NCBI GenBank assembly: GCA_040222235.1
Contig: JAVKDO010000108.1
Location: 1-64,000 of the forward strand
DNA length: 64,000 nucleotides
Source of the DNA: UBA6059 sp040222235
GTDB taxonomy: Bacteria > Bacteroidota > Bacteroidia > Cytophagales > Cyclobacteriaceae
Reading direction: 5' to 3'
How positions within the stretch are numbered: position 1 is the stretch's first letter; each line of letters starts with the position of its first letter. Made by a program: the position numbers and the translations under genes. Shown here one piece after another: positions 1 through 9,144 of this stretch. Under the pieces are notes generated by a model that was not told the origin of the DNA, searched no databases, and worked only from the letters and a program-made list of their open reading frames with translations.

Positions 1-40
1 GGTGTTTCCTCGATAAAAAGCTGTATTTTTATTACTCATA

Positions 41-106
41 TTTGGGTGTGCTTAAAAGGTGTTGTTTTGTTGCTAACTACCTTAAAATTAACACCTTACA
101 CCCAAA
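41..106. repeat. Two-part inverted repeat (hairpin) after the transporter gene
   Basis: An outer stem TTTGGGTGT (41-49) pairs with ACACCCAAA (98-106), and an inner stem AAGGTGTT (56-63) pairs with AACACCTT (90-97), with a loop of about 26 nt. It lies at the 3' end of the minus-strand transporter gene. It could be a 3' mRNA hairpin or a weak terminator, but there is no clean T-run. The arms are seen directly; the role is inferred. Confidence 0.5.
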
Positions 107-1606
107 TTACCTCCCCCGAAATGAATTTTTCGGGTTAAACTCAAGTGGGAATTCCGATAGGTTAATACCCATCACTAATGGCAGCAAGAAGTAGATGGTA
201 GCTACGATGAGGAAACTAGAAATAAGGTTGAGTCTAAACCCAGCCCGTATCATATCACTGACTTCCAACTTACCAGCACCAAACACAATAGCATTGGGTC
301 CAGTAGCAATAGGAAGCATGAAGGCACAAGAGGCTGCCAAGGTAGCGGCGATCATCAGCGCATAAGGATGGACGCCCACCGCCGATGCTAAGGCAGCAAG
401 AATGGGTAGTATGATCGATGCGGTGGCGACATTGGAGGTCACCTCCGTCATAAAATTGACAAAGACTGCTATCGCCATAATAAGCAGCACAACATGGATG
501 CCCTCCAGTAAGGTGAGCTGTTCTCCAATCCACAGTGCCAGACCTGACGACTGAAATGCAGCAGCCAGTGATAGCCCTCCACCAAAGAGCAGAATAATGC
601 CCCACGGCAATTTCACTGCCGACTCCCAGTCTAATATTTTCTTACCTGAATCAGATTTTGCCGGTAGGAGGAAAAGCACCAATGCACCAATCAAAGCGAT
701 AACCGTATCATCAATGCTGGGCAGCAGCTTTTGTAAGACAAAGGATCGCATGATCCATGCCATTGCAGTCAGGCCGAATACTATTGCAATAGCTTTCTCC
801 TCGGGTGACATTGGCCCCATGTCTGATAACTCTTTTTGAATCGTCTGTTTACCACCTGGGATTTCGATTTTGTCCATAGGAAATACCAGTTTCACCAGAA
901 CCCACCAAGAGAGCATTAGCAAGACGAGCACCATCGGTAGAGCGAAGAAGAACCAATCTGCAAAAGTCACCTCTACCTTAAATATCTGCTCTACCATTGC
1001 TGTGAAGATGACATTGGTAGGCGTACCAATGAGAGTTGCCAAGCCACCGATAGAGGCAGAATAGGCAATACCCAGCAAGAGTGCTTTTCCAAAATTATTT
1101 TTAACCTGAGCACTTTCATCCTTCATGTACTCAAGTAACTGAGAGATGAGCGCCATACCGATCGTAACCATCATCAAGGTGGTGGCAGTATTGCTGATCC
1201 ACATGGACAGGAAGCCGGTGGCTAGTATAAACCCAAGGACTATCCTTCGCGCATTGGTGCCTACCGCAAGTATAATGTTCATGGCGATACGTTTGTGGAG
1301 GCGCCATTTTTCGATCGCTATCGCAATCATGAAACCACCGATGAATAGAAAGAGCATCTTATCTCCGTAGACGGCAGTGGTATCTTTCACCGTGGCTCCA
1401 CCAGTTAGCGGTAGCAAAACGATAGGAAGTAATGAAGTGGCCGCCATAGGAATCGGCTCGGTGACCCACCAGGTAGCAATCCAAATGGTGCAGGCAAGTA
1501 CTGCTTCCCCACTGTCGGACAGGTTAGGGATATCAGACAGTATCACTATTGCAAAGGCTAATGGACCCAAGATCAGGCCTACAGTCTGCTTAGTGATCCG
1601 CATCAT
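107..1606 (-). CDS. DASS/SLC13 family sodium-coupled anion symporter
   Basis: This is a polytopic inner-membrane protein of 499 aa, the usual length for the divalent anion:sodium symporter family (dicarboxylates, citrate or sulfate). Family marks are visible: an SNTATT substrate/sodium loop near residue 140, GTPTNVIF near 192, a second SNVAT loop near 390, and TGPNAIVFGAGKLE near the C-terminus. About a dozen hydrophobic segments run through it. The start (ATG ATG) lies inside the 3' end of the DUF1684 gene, a 17-nt overlap that suggests co-transcription and translational coupling. The substrate cannot be decided from sequence alone. Confidence 0.9.
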   Translation of the reverse strand: MMRITKQTVGLILGPLAFAIVILSDIPNLSDSGEAVLACTIWIATWWVTEPIPMAATSLLPIVLLPLTGGATVKDTTAVYGDKMLFLFIGGFMIAIAIEKWRLHKRIAMNIILAVGTNARRIVLGFILATGFLSMWISNTATTLMMVTIGMALISQLLEYMKDESAQVKNNFGKALLLGIAYSASIGGLATLIGTPTNVIFTAMVEQIFKVEVTFADWFFFALPMVLVLLMLSWWVLVKLVFPMDKIEIPGGKQTIQKELSDMGPMSPEEKAIAIVFGLTAMAWIMRSFVLQKLLPSIDDTVIALIGALVLFLLPAKSDSGKKILDWESAVKLPWGIILLFGGGLSLAAAFQSSGLALWIGEQLTLLEGIHVVLLIMAIAVFVNFMTEVTSNVATASIILPILAALASAVGVHPYALMIAATLAASCAFMLPIATGPNAIVFGAGKLEVSDMIRAGFRLNLISSFLIVATIYFLLPLVMGINLSEFPLEFNPKNSFRGR

Positions 1607-2489
1607 CCCAGTGAAAGTCTTTCTCTCCTGCCGTTATCGAAAAAGCTAGTCTGTTTTGTGAAGGAGGTAATGGACATGTGGCATATTCAGTAAAAGCACA
1701 TGGCGGATTATAGGCCTTGTTGAAATCGAGAACTACATTACCATTCTCGTCTGGTGGATTTGCGTAAAGGTAGCGTCCAGCACCATATGTTTCTTCGCCA
1801 TTGGTCTCATCTCCAAAAGTGATGTAGAACTGATCACCGTCCATCGATGGATCGAGGCTGTAGGTCTCGCCAGCGATTTCGAAAACCAGTCGGCCAGGGC
1901 ATTTTACCGGGTAGGTGAGTCCCACTACATTTTGAATCATCAAGGTCTTGGGAGGGCCGTAGGGCTCAAACTTCCCCTCAATGACCCAGTCCTCATCGAT
2001 TGGATAGTAAGGTATCTCGAGGGCTTCTTTTAGTCTTGGATGGTCATAATTTTTAACGCGCAACCCAAGTTTATCAGCTCGCTTGATCACATAAAAGCGA
2101 TAGGAGCCCCAAGAAAGTGCTTTTGGCTCTCCATCGCCATAAATAGTGTCTTGTGTGACTTGCTGGCCATCTATTAGAAGTTGCTTGTCGGTGACTTGTG
2201 AGATGATGGCTAGGTCTGCGAACCATTCAATATTGGCCAGCTGAGCTGGGAAATCAGCCGGCAGGATTACATCACCAGTCTCAGCAGAACCGAGCGTGTT
2301 CATTCCTTCATTGAACCAGTACAGTCCGGCAAGGTTGATAAACCCTTCCTCACTTTTCAAGAAGTCAGTCCGGTCGCTTCGCCATTTCATCAGCTTATCC
2401 ACATATGCTGGATCAGGCGGGGTTTCACATGCAGAGAAGAGTGTCAGGCAAAGCGTATAGATTAGTAGGAGTCTCATATTCACCGTCAA
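1590..2489 (-). CDS. DUF1684 lipoprotein
   Basis: A 299-aa protein beginning with a lipoprotein signal peptide (lipobox LFSAC, Cys about residue 20), so it is probably anchored in the envelope facing the periplasm. After that, EGFINLAGLYWF opens the DUF1684 domain, and the typical C-terminal block (TYGAGRYLYA, then FNKAYNPPCAF) is present. The family is widespread in Bacteroidota and has no established biochemical function. It overlaps the transporter gene by 17 nt and is divergent from the M16 peptidase gene 63 bp away. Confidence 0.85.
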   Translation of the reverse strand: MTVNMRLLLIYTLCLTLFSACETPPDPAYVDKLMKWRSDRTDFLKSEEGFINLAGLYWFNEGMNTLGSAETGDVILPADFPAQLANIEWFADLAIISQVTDKQLLIDGQQVTQDTIYGDGEPKALSWGSYRFYVIKRADKLGLRVKNYDHPRLKEALEIPYYPIDEDWVIEGKFEPYGPPKTLMIQNVVGLTYPVKCPGRLVFEIAGETYSLDPSMDGDQFYITFGDETNGEETYGAGRYLYANPPDENGNVVLDFNKAYNPPCAFTEYATCPLPPSQNRLAFSITAGEKDFHWDDADH

Positions 2490-2552
2490 AATAAAAAATA
2501 ATGGATGCGAATCATTTAATTATTTACTTAATGGTAAATCAATAGGATTTAT

Positions 2553-4055
2553 ATGAAAACCAACCTACTCATGCTGGCCTTTGGCCTGATATCCATAGCT
2601 TCCCTCGGCCAGTCCAGCTACGACCTGCCGATTGAAGAGCACGTTTTTGACAATGGACTTAGACTCCTCGTATTAGAGCGACCTGACGATCATCGCGTAT
2701 CCGCAAAAATATTTACTGACTTTGGTGCTATGGTCGAAGAGCCAGGCGAACTAGGGTCAGCGCACTATTTGGAGCACCTCATGTTCAAGGGTACCAAGAC
2801 GCTCGGCACGACCAATTGGGAAAAGGAAGCACCACTTATCGAAAAACTCTTTGAGCTCGACGCTCAACTGATCGCCCAGATGAATAAAGATCGCAATGCC
2901 ATTAGAGAGCGAGCTGTTTTTCATAATGATGAATGGAGAGGAACTACACCTGAGATCGAAGCTATTCGGAAGCAAATAGCAGATGTTGATAGGCAAATTA
3001 ATGAAACTAGAGATCCTGGAGCGGTGATGAGATGGTACCAGGCCTATGGAGGAACAGGACTTACCGCTACTACCGAGCAGGAGTATATGAAGTTTGATAT
3101 TATCCTTCCTAAGGAGCGTGTGGAACTATTTCTTAGAGTGGAGGCAGATCGCATGTCCAACACGGTATTTAGAGGGTTTGACGAGGAGCGGATGATCCTA
3201 GTAGAGCAGCGCTATGGCGACCTTAACCGATTGACCACACCCTACTATGAGCAAATGAATGCTGTAGTTGGTCTCGTACATCCGGTATTTTGGCCGGAGG
3301 GCTACTTGCCGGACTTCTACCAGTATACTCGCACATACGAGAAGGATTTTTATGATCGATACTTCGTAGTGAACAATAGCACGATAGTCCTGATCGGCGG
3401 TATTGACATGGCTACCGCCAAACCTTTGGTGGAGAAATATTTTGGATGGATGGAGCGAAAGCCCGAGCCCATGCGCATCAAGTCAGTGGAACCAACGCCG
3501 CAGGCAGAGCGTCGATTGATTTATCGCAGTGCTGATCTCGCCCCAAGAGTGGAGGCCAGGTTTATGATCCCGGGAGTTGGGCATGAGGATAGACCAGTTT
3601 TTGATGTGATGATGGAGGTGGGCAAGCGTCGACTGGAGGATAACCTTGCTAAGGCTGGAATTTCCGGTAGCGTGGATGTCAACACCCGAGTCGTACACAC
3701 CTCTATTTTCGGGGTGCCAGGTTCTATTAATTTTGTCCTAGTCGTACCCGAGAATCAAGTTAGTCGCGCTGAAGGCATTCTGCTAAGTACACTAGAAGAG
3801 CTGAAGAGCGCTGGCCCAACCAGCAACGAATTAGCGGTAGCGCAAAAGCGAATCAAAGCACAATGGGAGCGTACGACGCTTGACGCAAGTCGCCTCAATT
3901 TTGCAATCGGCCATTATCAAATCATGGATGAATGGGGGACGCTAGGGACTTACCTCAATGAACGCGCTGCAGTGGATGAAGCCGCGATCCAACAAGTGGC
4001 AAGCACTTACTTCATTCCCGAAAACCGAACTATTGGCCAAGTAATCCGACCTTAA
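2553..4055 (+). CDS. M16 family zinc peptidase, catalytic subunit
   Basis: A 500-aa secreted protease of the insulinase/pitrilysin type with an N-terminal signal peptide (LISIASLGQ cleavage region). The zinc site HxxEH is H71-YL-E74-H75. The distal zinc glutamate is probably E218 in MILVEQR, about 140 residues on. Many M16 enzymes have about 76 residues there, so a helical insert (about residues 85-150) separates the two halves of the site. The inactive half follows in the C-terminal half and in the next gene, which starts 1 nt after this stop. Such pairs act as two-subunit clamshell peptidases in the periplasm. Substrate unknown. Confidence 0.9.
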   Translation: MKTNLLMLAFGLISIASLGQSSYDLPIEEHVFDNGLRLLVLERPDDHRVSAKIFTDFGAMVEEPGELGSAHYLEHLMFKGTKTLGTTNWEKEAPLIEKLFELDAQLIAQMNKDRNAIRERAVFHNDEWRGTTPEIEAIRKQIADVDRQINETRDPGAVMRWYQAYGGTGLTATTEQEYMKFDIILPKERVELFLRVEADRMSNTVFRGFDEERMILVEQRYGDLNRLTTPYYEQMNAVVGLVHPVFWPEGYLPDFYQYTRTYEKDFYDRYFVVNNSTIVLIGGIDMATAKPLVEKYFGWMERKPEPMRIKSVEPTPQAERRLIYRSADLAPRVEARFMIPGVGHEDRPVFDVMMEVGKRRLEDNLAKAGISGSVDVNTRVVHTSIFGVPGSINFVLVVPENQVSRAEGILLSTLEELKSAGPTSNELAVAQKRIKAQWERTTLDASRLNFAIGHYQIMDEWGTLGTYLNERAAVDEAAIQQVASTYFIPENRTIGQVIRP

Positions 4056-4056
4056 T

Positions 4057-5445
4057 ATGAAATCAATACTCAACTATACAATAATTCTATTGCTCCTGAC
4101 CCTAGTTGCCTGCAACTCTGGAGGGGATACCAAGGAGAGCGATGCTTCTCAGGATGTCTTCAAAGCCCCGAGAGAAATGGGGCTTCTAGCTTCTCAGTTT
4201 ACTATGCCCAACCCTGGCGATCACCGAGTGGAGCTAGACAATGGCCTGGTCGCTTTTGTGGTAACAGGAGACAAGGCGTCTCTAGTGACCATCAAGGCTG
4301 TGATAGGTGCCGGCTATGCGTACGATAAGAAGGGGGTTGCCCAATCGCTCAAGACAATATTGCAAAGTCAGCCGGTGTGTGATATGGAGGCTAAGGAATT
4401 TAGCAGATACCTGTATGATAATGCTTTTGAATACAGCGTGAGTCAGGATGAGGAGATGATGACTATCTCTCTCAATGCGCTGGCTGAAGATTATGACAAG
4501 GCTATGGCCTTGTTCGCCAGGATCGTTATTCAACCATGTATCAATGGACAGACTAGCCGTATGTTTAAGGGATATGCTGGGATACCCGATTCAGAATATG
4601 TGAAGAATGGATCACTACCCAAAACAGTCGAACTACTAAAGCAGCAACTCTATGGTAATCATCCCTTCAACGCACAGGTGAATGCTGGAGAAGCTTCTGC
4701 AATTTCTACTTCTGACTTGAAGGCCTTTCATCAGAAGTATTTTTCCACAGGAAATATGTCAGTGGCCGTCAGTGGGCAAATATCTGCTGATCAGGTAAAG
4801 AGAGACTTGGCGACTGCTTTTTCGGGTGTTAGTACTGCTGAGCGACAGTTGGCCAGCTTTGATTATGTGACATCATCCAAGGCTAGCATAGGACATACGA
4901 CGAATAAGCTACAGACGTGGATTGTCATCGGTTCACTCCTACCGGAAATCAGCCCTGAAGAATGGCCAGCACTGCAAGTCATGAACTACATCATAGGTGG
5001 CGGCCACTTCGATACAAGGCTGTATAAGGAGACGCGTGACCTCAGGGGACTGACCAATGATGACAGTGGATTTCCAGAGTGGAAGCAAACTGGCCCTGGC
5101 TTTTATACATTCAGAACTTACGGTAGGCCAGAGGTGGCTGATCAACTGATTGATCTCACGATGACGGAGATCAATAAAATTCGGGATACCAAAGTGACGG
5201 AAGAAGAACTTTTTGTAGCCAAAGGAGCTTTAGCAGATGGAGTTTTCCAGATGTGGTTTGAGAACAGTCACACCACTTCGGCGACTTTTGCAGAGCACTG
5301 GGTGCGCTATCAGAGCTTTGATCATCTCAGCAAGTATCCTGAGCGAGTCAACGCGGTAACTATAGATGATGTGCAAGCGGCCGCTCAGAAGTATTTGAAG
5401 CCGGAAGAGATGGTCACACTAGTTGTGGCATCACCAGGACAATAG
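4057..5445 (+). CDS. M16 family peptidase-like lipoprotein, non-catalytic subunit
   Basis: A 462-aa M16-fold protein with a lipobox (LVAC, Cys about residue 19). At the place where the partner has HxxEH this protein reads AYDKKGVAQ, so the zinc ligands are missing and it should be catalytically dead. The C-terminal half keeps the M16 substrate-clamp region (GPGFYTFRTYGRPE). It starts one nucleotide after the catalytic gene, so the two are almost certainly co-expressed. I infer a heterodimer tethered to a membrane by this subunit. Its end is convergent with the next gene with a 1-nt gap. Confidence 0.88.
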   Translation: MKSILNYTIILLLLTLVACNSGGDTKESDASQDVFKAPREMGLLASQFTMPNPGDHRVELDNGLVAFVVTGDKASLVTIKAVIGAGYAYDKKGVAQSLKTILQSQPVCDMEAKEFSRYLYDNAFEYSVSQDEEMMTISLNALAEDYDKAMALFARIVIQPCINGQTSRMFKGYAGIPDSEYVKNGSLPKTVELLKQQLYGNHPFNAQVNAGEASAISTSDLKAFHQKYFSTGNMSVAVSGQISADQVKRDLATAFSGVSTAERQLASFDYVTSSKASIGHTTNKLQTWIVIGSLLPEISPEEWPALQVMNYIIGGGHFDTRLYKETRDLRGLTNDDSGFPEWKQTGPGFYTFRTYGRPEVADQLIDLTMTEINKIRDTKVTEEELFVAKGALADGVFQMWFENSHTTSATFAEHWVRYQSFDHLSKYPERVNAVTIDDVQAAAQKYLKPEEMVTLVVASPGQ

Positions 5446-5446
5446 A

Positions 5447-6328
5447 CTACAAGTCCCAGAGTCGGTAACTGTAGGCAAACTCAAAATAGGTCTGACTATA
5501 GCTTTGTTCAAAAGACTCTGGACGGATGTCATTCAAGTAAGTCGAAGCATCAAATTTGGTGACACGATGCACGACATTCAGACTGAAATAGGCTTTTGGA
5601 TTTAATAAGACTTTGAATTTTGCTCCAAAATTATATTGGGTTCTGCCAGTGAAAAAATCGTTGAGATTCTTGTCATTGAAATTCTCAAAAGGCTGGGTGG
5701 CGAAATAGAAGTATTTATTGAAACCGCCTGTTGGTGCTATTCTAAACTTATTACCAATGTTGATATTGTAATCAACAAATAGTCCGTAATGAAAAATATA
5801 TCTTGGCCATTCACCGGTATTTGGAGATCGAGTTACATACCTCTCATCATCTAGCCAGATAAAATTTCTTCCATCTCTTAGCCGCTGCGCTACCACACGA
5901 TCTGGCTCACGAAAAGTAGTTCTCAATATTTGCTCGCCGACCTGATATACTTCAGGCCCTGCGAGCACGCCAAATTGAAGTTTTTTATATTGAAATGAAG
6001 CTCCTAGGCTATACCTGAATGAAGTGTTGACGGTGACCACATACTCCTGATTGATCATTTTGGGAGGTGGTTCTTCTGGGACAAAGAGCATGCTACCGCT
6101 TCCACTACCAAACCCTAGAGAAGAAAACAGTTGTACACCATATAGAAAATCGGGATGTCTAAGCTGACTTTTAGACTTAATAGCTACTACCGGCGGGGTT
6201 AGGTTGGGCTTATTTTGAGCTACAATCTCTCCAAGGCAAATAACAATGAGGCTTAATGCGAGTAGAACTCGGAGCATAAAATGGCTGAAATTTAGGTTTG
6301 TGGTGGCTTTTAAGTCCATCGGTAACAT
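5447..6328 (-). CDS. Outer membrane beta-barrel protein, PorT/OprP-like
   Basis: A 293-aa protein with a signal peptide (LSLIVICLGEIVAQ) followed by alternating beta strands rich in aromatic residues and ending in a barrel-like C-terminus (FAYSYRLWDL). The pattern fits the Bacteroidota outer-membrane beta-barrel superfamily. Nothing identifies a ligand. A possible -7 element in minus orientation (TAATTTTG, reverse of 6481-6488) lies about 150 bp upstream. The gene converges on the M16 pair and may not be functionally linked to it. Confidence 0.65.
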   Translation of the reverse strand: MLPMDLKATTNLNFSHFMLRVLLALSLIVICLGEIVAQNKPNLTPPVVAIKSKSQLRHPDFLYGVQLFSSLGFGSGSGSMLFVPEEPPPKMINQEYVVTVNTSFRYSLGASFQYKKLQFGVLAGPEVYQVGEQILRTTFREPDRVVAQRLRDGRNFIWLDDERYVTRSPNTGEWPRYIFHYGLFVDYNINIGNKFRIAPTGGFNKYFYFATQPFENFNDKNLNDFFTGRTQYNFGAKFKVLLNPKAYFSLNVVHRVTKFDASTYLNDIRPESFEQSYSQTYFEFAYSYRLWDL

Positions 6329-6540
6329 TGGTTTTCATGTTTACCCTTAACCCTTCGTTGTGCAAAAGTTTGCAATGATAGAATTTTTCTTCTTTAAGGT
6401 TCTCTTATTCCCTTAAGTTCATTCTGAGCATACGTTAATATGACATGTACGAAGGAGCTAACAGACTAATTTGACCAATGCAAAATTAGCGATTCGCTCT
6501 TATCCCTTATGTTAAAAATGATAAACGGAATCCTTCAGCA

Positions 6541-6954
6541 CTAGTAGGTAATTGTTATACTTTGACTTAAGCTATCAAGAGTAAAAGCAGCCTCATCAAA
6601 GGAGGGAGGCCCAAAACTACTACTAGGATTCATACTGAAGGCGTAGGGTTCCTTGGGTATACCTATGAAATTGGTGTCCAGTCGGCCATTTTCATTTTTA
6701 TCAAAAAAGCTACTCATCGCATACCTCCCATAAGGAACGTTTTCGAAAAGGAAAGTGGCTTTCCCATGTATAACACTGGCTTCCTTTCCCATAAATATAT
6801 CTTCACCAAGAAAGTCTGCTTGACTGGTATATAAGGCGAGGAGGACAATGCCCTCCTCAGCTTTAATACCTTCAACTCTCACTGTCAATGTCGTCCTTTG
6901 GGCGAAGACACTCAGAGATATCGAGTAGAGAATGAAGCATAAAACAAGCTTCAC
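6541..6954 (-). CDS. DUF2141 exported protein
   Basis: A 137-aa protein with a signal peptide cleaved after about residue 19 (SLSVFAQ). The mature part is a transthyretin-like beta sandwich with the DUF2141 hallmarks: VEGIKAEEGIVLLALY, YGRYAMSSFFDKNENGRLDTN and GIPKEPYAFS. DUF2141 proteins are common in Bacteroidota and proteobacteria; the function is not established. It follows the zinc-ribbon membrane protein gene by 12 nt on the same strand and is probably co-transcribed with it. Confidence 0.88.
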   Translation of the reverse strand: MKLVLCFILYSISLSVFAQRTTLTVRVEGIKAEEGIVLLALYTSQADFLGEDIFMGKEASVIHGKATFLFENVPYGRYAMSSFFDKNENGRLDTNFIGIPKEPYAFSMNPSSSFGPPSFDEAAFTLDSLSQSITITY

Positions 6955-6966
6955 AATGAATGCATA

Positions 6967-7875
6967 TTAATCACTTGTATCCGAAAGCTCGAATTGTCCT
7001 AGGAATCTCTGGGCTTCTTCAAGATTTTGGAACTCGAAATCCTCCATCACACCTGTATTGTCAAAGATTTCTACCTTGACCATTTTTACGTGTCTCTTGG
7101 TGCTTACTGGATCAATTGATGCAGCTGCTGCATCACTTACCGCAAACCCTTCATCCTCGGACTTATGTCTCGGAATGACCATAGTCTTGCGCTTGATTCT
7201 ACCACAGTAGGAGCATTTGTAGTGCTTTAATGTTTCGCCATCTTCAGTCTCGCTAGCTATTGTGATTAATTCTTCACGCTCAAGCTTCAGAGTATGAAGA
7301 TTACATCTGTCACATTGTTCCACACCAAGACGGCCTTGGTATTTCTCTATTTTGGTAGAGCCTGTTTGCTCATCGATCCACACATCATAGTCTACCGAGA
7401 ATACACTTTCCTCAGCTTGCATTTTTTCATCCAGATACTCATCCTCCTCTTCCTCACTAAGCAACTTCATTTTATTGCCAGTGTCAGGGTTGACTCTAGG
7501 TGTATAACGGAGCTTGTTTAGCTTTTTGTTGAGTCTGGTTGGATAGTAATACTTAAGTATAAGATAAGCCACATACCCGTGCATCGTACCTAAGGCGATA
7601 CCGATGAACATGCGAATGAAAAACCAGGCAACACTCTTCTCAACAATGGCCGAGTTGTAAGTGTTGACAAGAAAGAAGATGCCCAATGCAAATGAAATAT
7701 GAGTAGCCTGTAGGTAGGTTACACTCATTTCGCTTGTGATATCGTGCTTGTCTTTCAAATCACTTGCTGATGCTATTTTTATCTTAAGATATAGGTAAAT
7801 TAAGATACCAACGACCACCGCAGCAGGTGCCAGTATGTACATAGCTTGATTCCAGATTTCTAAAAAGTTGTGCAT
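6967..7875 (-). CDS. Membrane protein with three TM segments and a zinc ribbon
   Basis: I do not recognise a named family. The 302-aa protein has hydrophobic segments at about residues 12-32, 52-75 and 83-112. An acidic linker (SEEEEDEYLDEK) follows, then a CxxC...CxxC pair (CDRC near 190, CSYC near 222, about 30 residues apart) that should bind zinc in the cytoplasm. The C-terminal 70 residues are charged, with a short domain ending FLGQFELSDTSD. The first gene of a likely two-gene unit with the DUF2141 gene, it is divergent from the FAD oxidase gene. Confidence 0.6.
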   Translation of the reverse strand: MHNFLEIWNQAMYILAPAAVVVGILIYLYLKIKIASASDLKDKHDITSEMSVTYLQATHISFALGIFFLVNTYNSAIVEKSVAWFFIRMFIGIALGTMHGYVAYLILKYYYPTRLNKKLNKLRYTPRVNPDTGNKMKLLSEEEEDEYLDEKMQAEESVFSVDYDVWIDEQTGSTKIEKYQGRLGVEQCDRCNLHTLKLEREELITIASETEDGETLKHYKCSYCGRIKRKTMVIPRHKSEDEGFAVSDAAAASIDPVSTKRHVKMVKVEIFDNTGVMEDFEFQNLEEAQRFLGQFELSDTSD

Positions 7876-7950
7876 GCCTTGATTTATTTTTAATTAATTC
7901 CGGTAAAACTAATTATTTGCATTGAACTGATTACTACTCTTTTGTGAACA

Positions 7951-9144
7951 ATGAACAAGTCGAGCACCCCAACCCTATCCCCTGCCTTTGGTAAGGGGCC
8001 ACTAGCCTCAAAAAAAGTCAAATCATTGACCCCTGGCGATAGTATAGTCGTGATCGGTGCAGGATCCTTTGGAGGATGGACCGCTTTGATGCTGCAAGAG
8101 CGTGGCTTCAATGTCACTTTGATTGATCCATGGGGTCCAGGGAATAGCCGATCTAGCTCCGGAGGGGAGTCCAGGCTCATGCGCATGGTATATGGAGAAA
8201 ACCAGCTCTACACCAAGTTGGCGACAAGGGCATATCACCTTTGGGAGCGCTATCAGAAGCTATTTGGTAAGAGATGCCTTTTTCCTACCGGAAATTTGTG
8301 GCTGTGTCCAGATGAGGATCCGATTATCGAAAAGGCCATCAACATACTGGATGAAAATCAGCTGCCTTACGTCAGAATGAATCAACACAAGGCGGCTCGG
8401 CAATTCCCAAGTTTAAACTTCACGGATGTGGGTTTTGTGCTACATGAAAAGATGACAGGTTATTTGTTGGCGCGAGAATCCACGATAGCAGTCAGAAACT
8501 ATTTTGTGCGCAAAGGTGGAAAGTACCTTAGGTGCGTACCAGACATTTCAGAATTATTAGGTGATGGTAAGGAGCTACCCGTGTCCGATGGGAGTTATAT
8601 CCGCGCTGATGCATACATTGTTGCTTGCGGCCCATGGCTATCGTCTATTTTCCCAGGCTGGCTTACGGATGTGCTCACAGTGACGCGACAGGAGTTGCAT
8701 TATTTTGGAATACCGCTGGAAGTGGCCCCTCAGATTGAGAGTATGCCTACCTGGATAGACCACACCTCTGATCAGTACTATTACGGTATCCCAAATACTT
8801 CCTATCGAGGATTAAAAATAGCTGCTGATTCAAGGGGAAAAGTGTTCGACCCGACAAATGGAGATCGATCAACGACTAAGGAAGAAGTAGAACGTGCTCG
8901 GGAGTACTTGGCTCATCGATTTCCTGCGATGAAAAACCCTCCACTATTAGAGTCACGAGTTTGTCAGTACAGCAATACCAAGGATGGCAACTTCATTTTT
9001 GATCCGCACCCAGCTCATGACAACATATACGCACTCGGCGGAGGGTCAGGTCATGGTTTTAAGCATGGCCCGGCCTTAGGAGAGAAAGTAGCGGCCATAG
9101 TACTTGGAGAATCGGAGATTCCCGGAGACTGGCTGGTCAGTTAG
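7951..9144 (+). CDS. FAD-dependent amine/amino-acid oxidase (DAO, sarcosine oxidase-like)
   Basis: A 397-aa flavoprotein. After a 30-residue extension there is the dinucleotide-binding fold VVIGAGSFGGW (GxGxxG), the acidic end of strand 2 (LIDPWGPGNSRSSSGGESR), and a C-terminal FAD loop (ALGGGSGHGFKHGP). The GxSRxxxGGxxR pattern and the length match the monomeric sarcosine oxidase/N-methyltryptophan oxidase branch of the DAO family, which oxidises N-methyl amino acids. The exact substrate cannot be read from sequence. It overlaps the next gene tail to tail by 8 nt. Confidence 0.85.
   Translation: MNKSSTPTLSPAFGKGPLASKKVKSLTPGDSIVVIGAGSFGGWTALMLQERGFNVTLIDPWGPGNSRSSSGGESRLMRMVYGENQLYTKLATRAYHLWERYQKLFGKRCLFPTGNLWLCPDEDPIIEKAINILDENQLPYVRMNQHKAARQFPSLNFTDVGFVLHEKMTGYLLARESTIAVRNYFVRKGGKYLRCVPDISELLGDGKELPVSDGSYIRADAYIVACGPWLSSIFPGWLTDVLTVTRQELHYFGIPLEVAPQIESMPTWIDHTSDQYYYGIPNTSYRGLKIAADSRGKVFDPTNGDRSTTKEEVERAREYLAHRFPAMKNPPLLESRVCQYSNTKDGNFIFDPHPAHDNIYALGGGSGHGFKHGPALGEKVAAIVLGESEIPGDWLVS

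Noticed and set aside
1590..1606. A frameshift between the DUF1684 gene and the transporter gene
   Set aside because: Both proteins have complete ends, so the 17-nt overlap is a normal gene junction.
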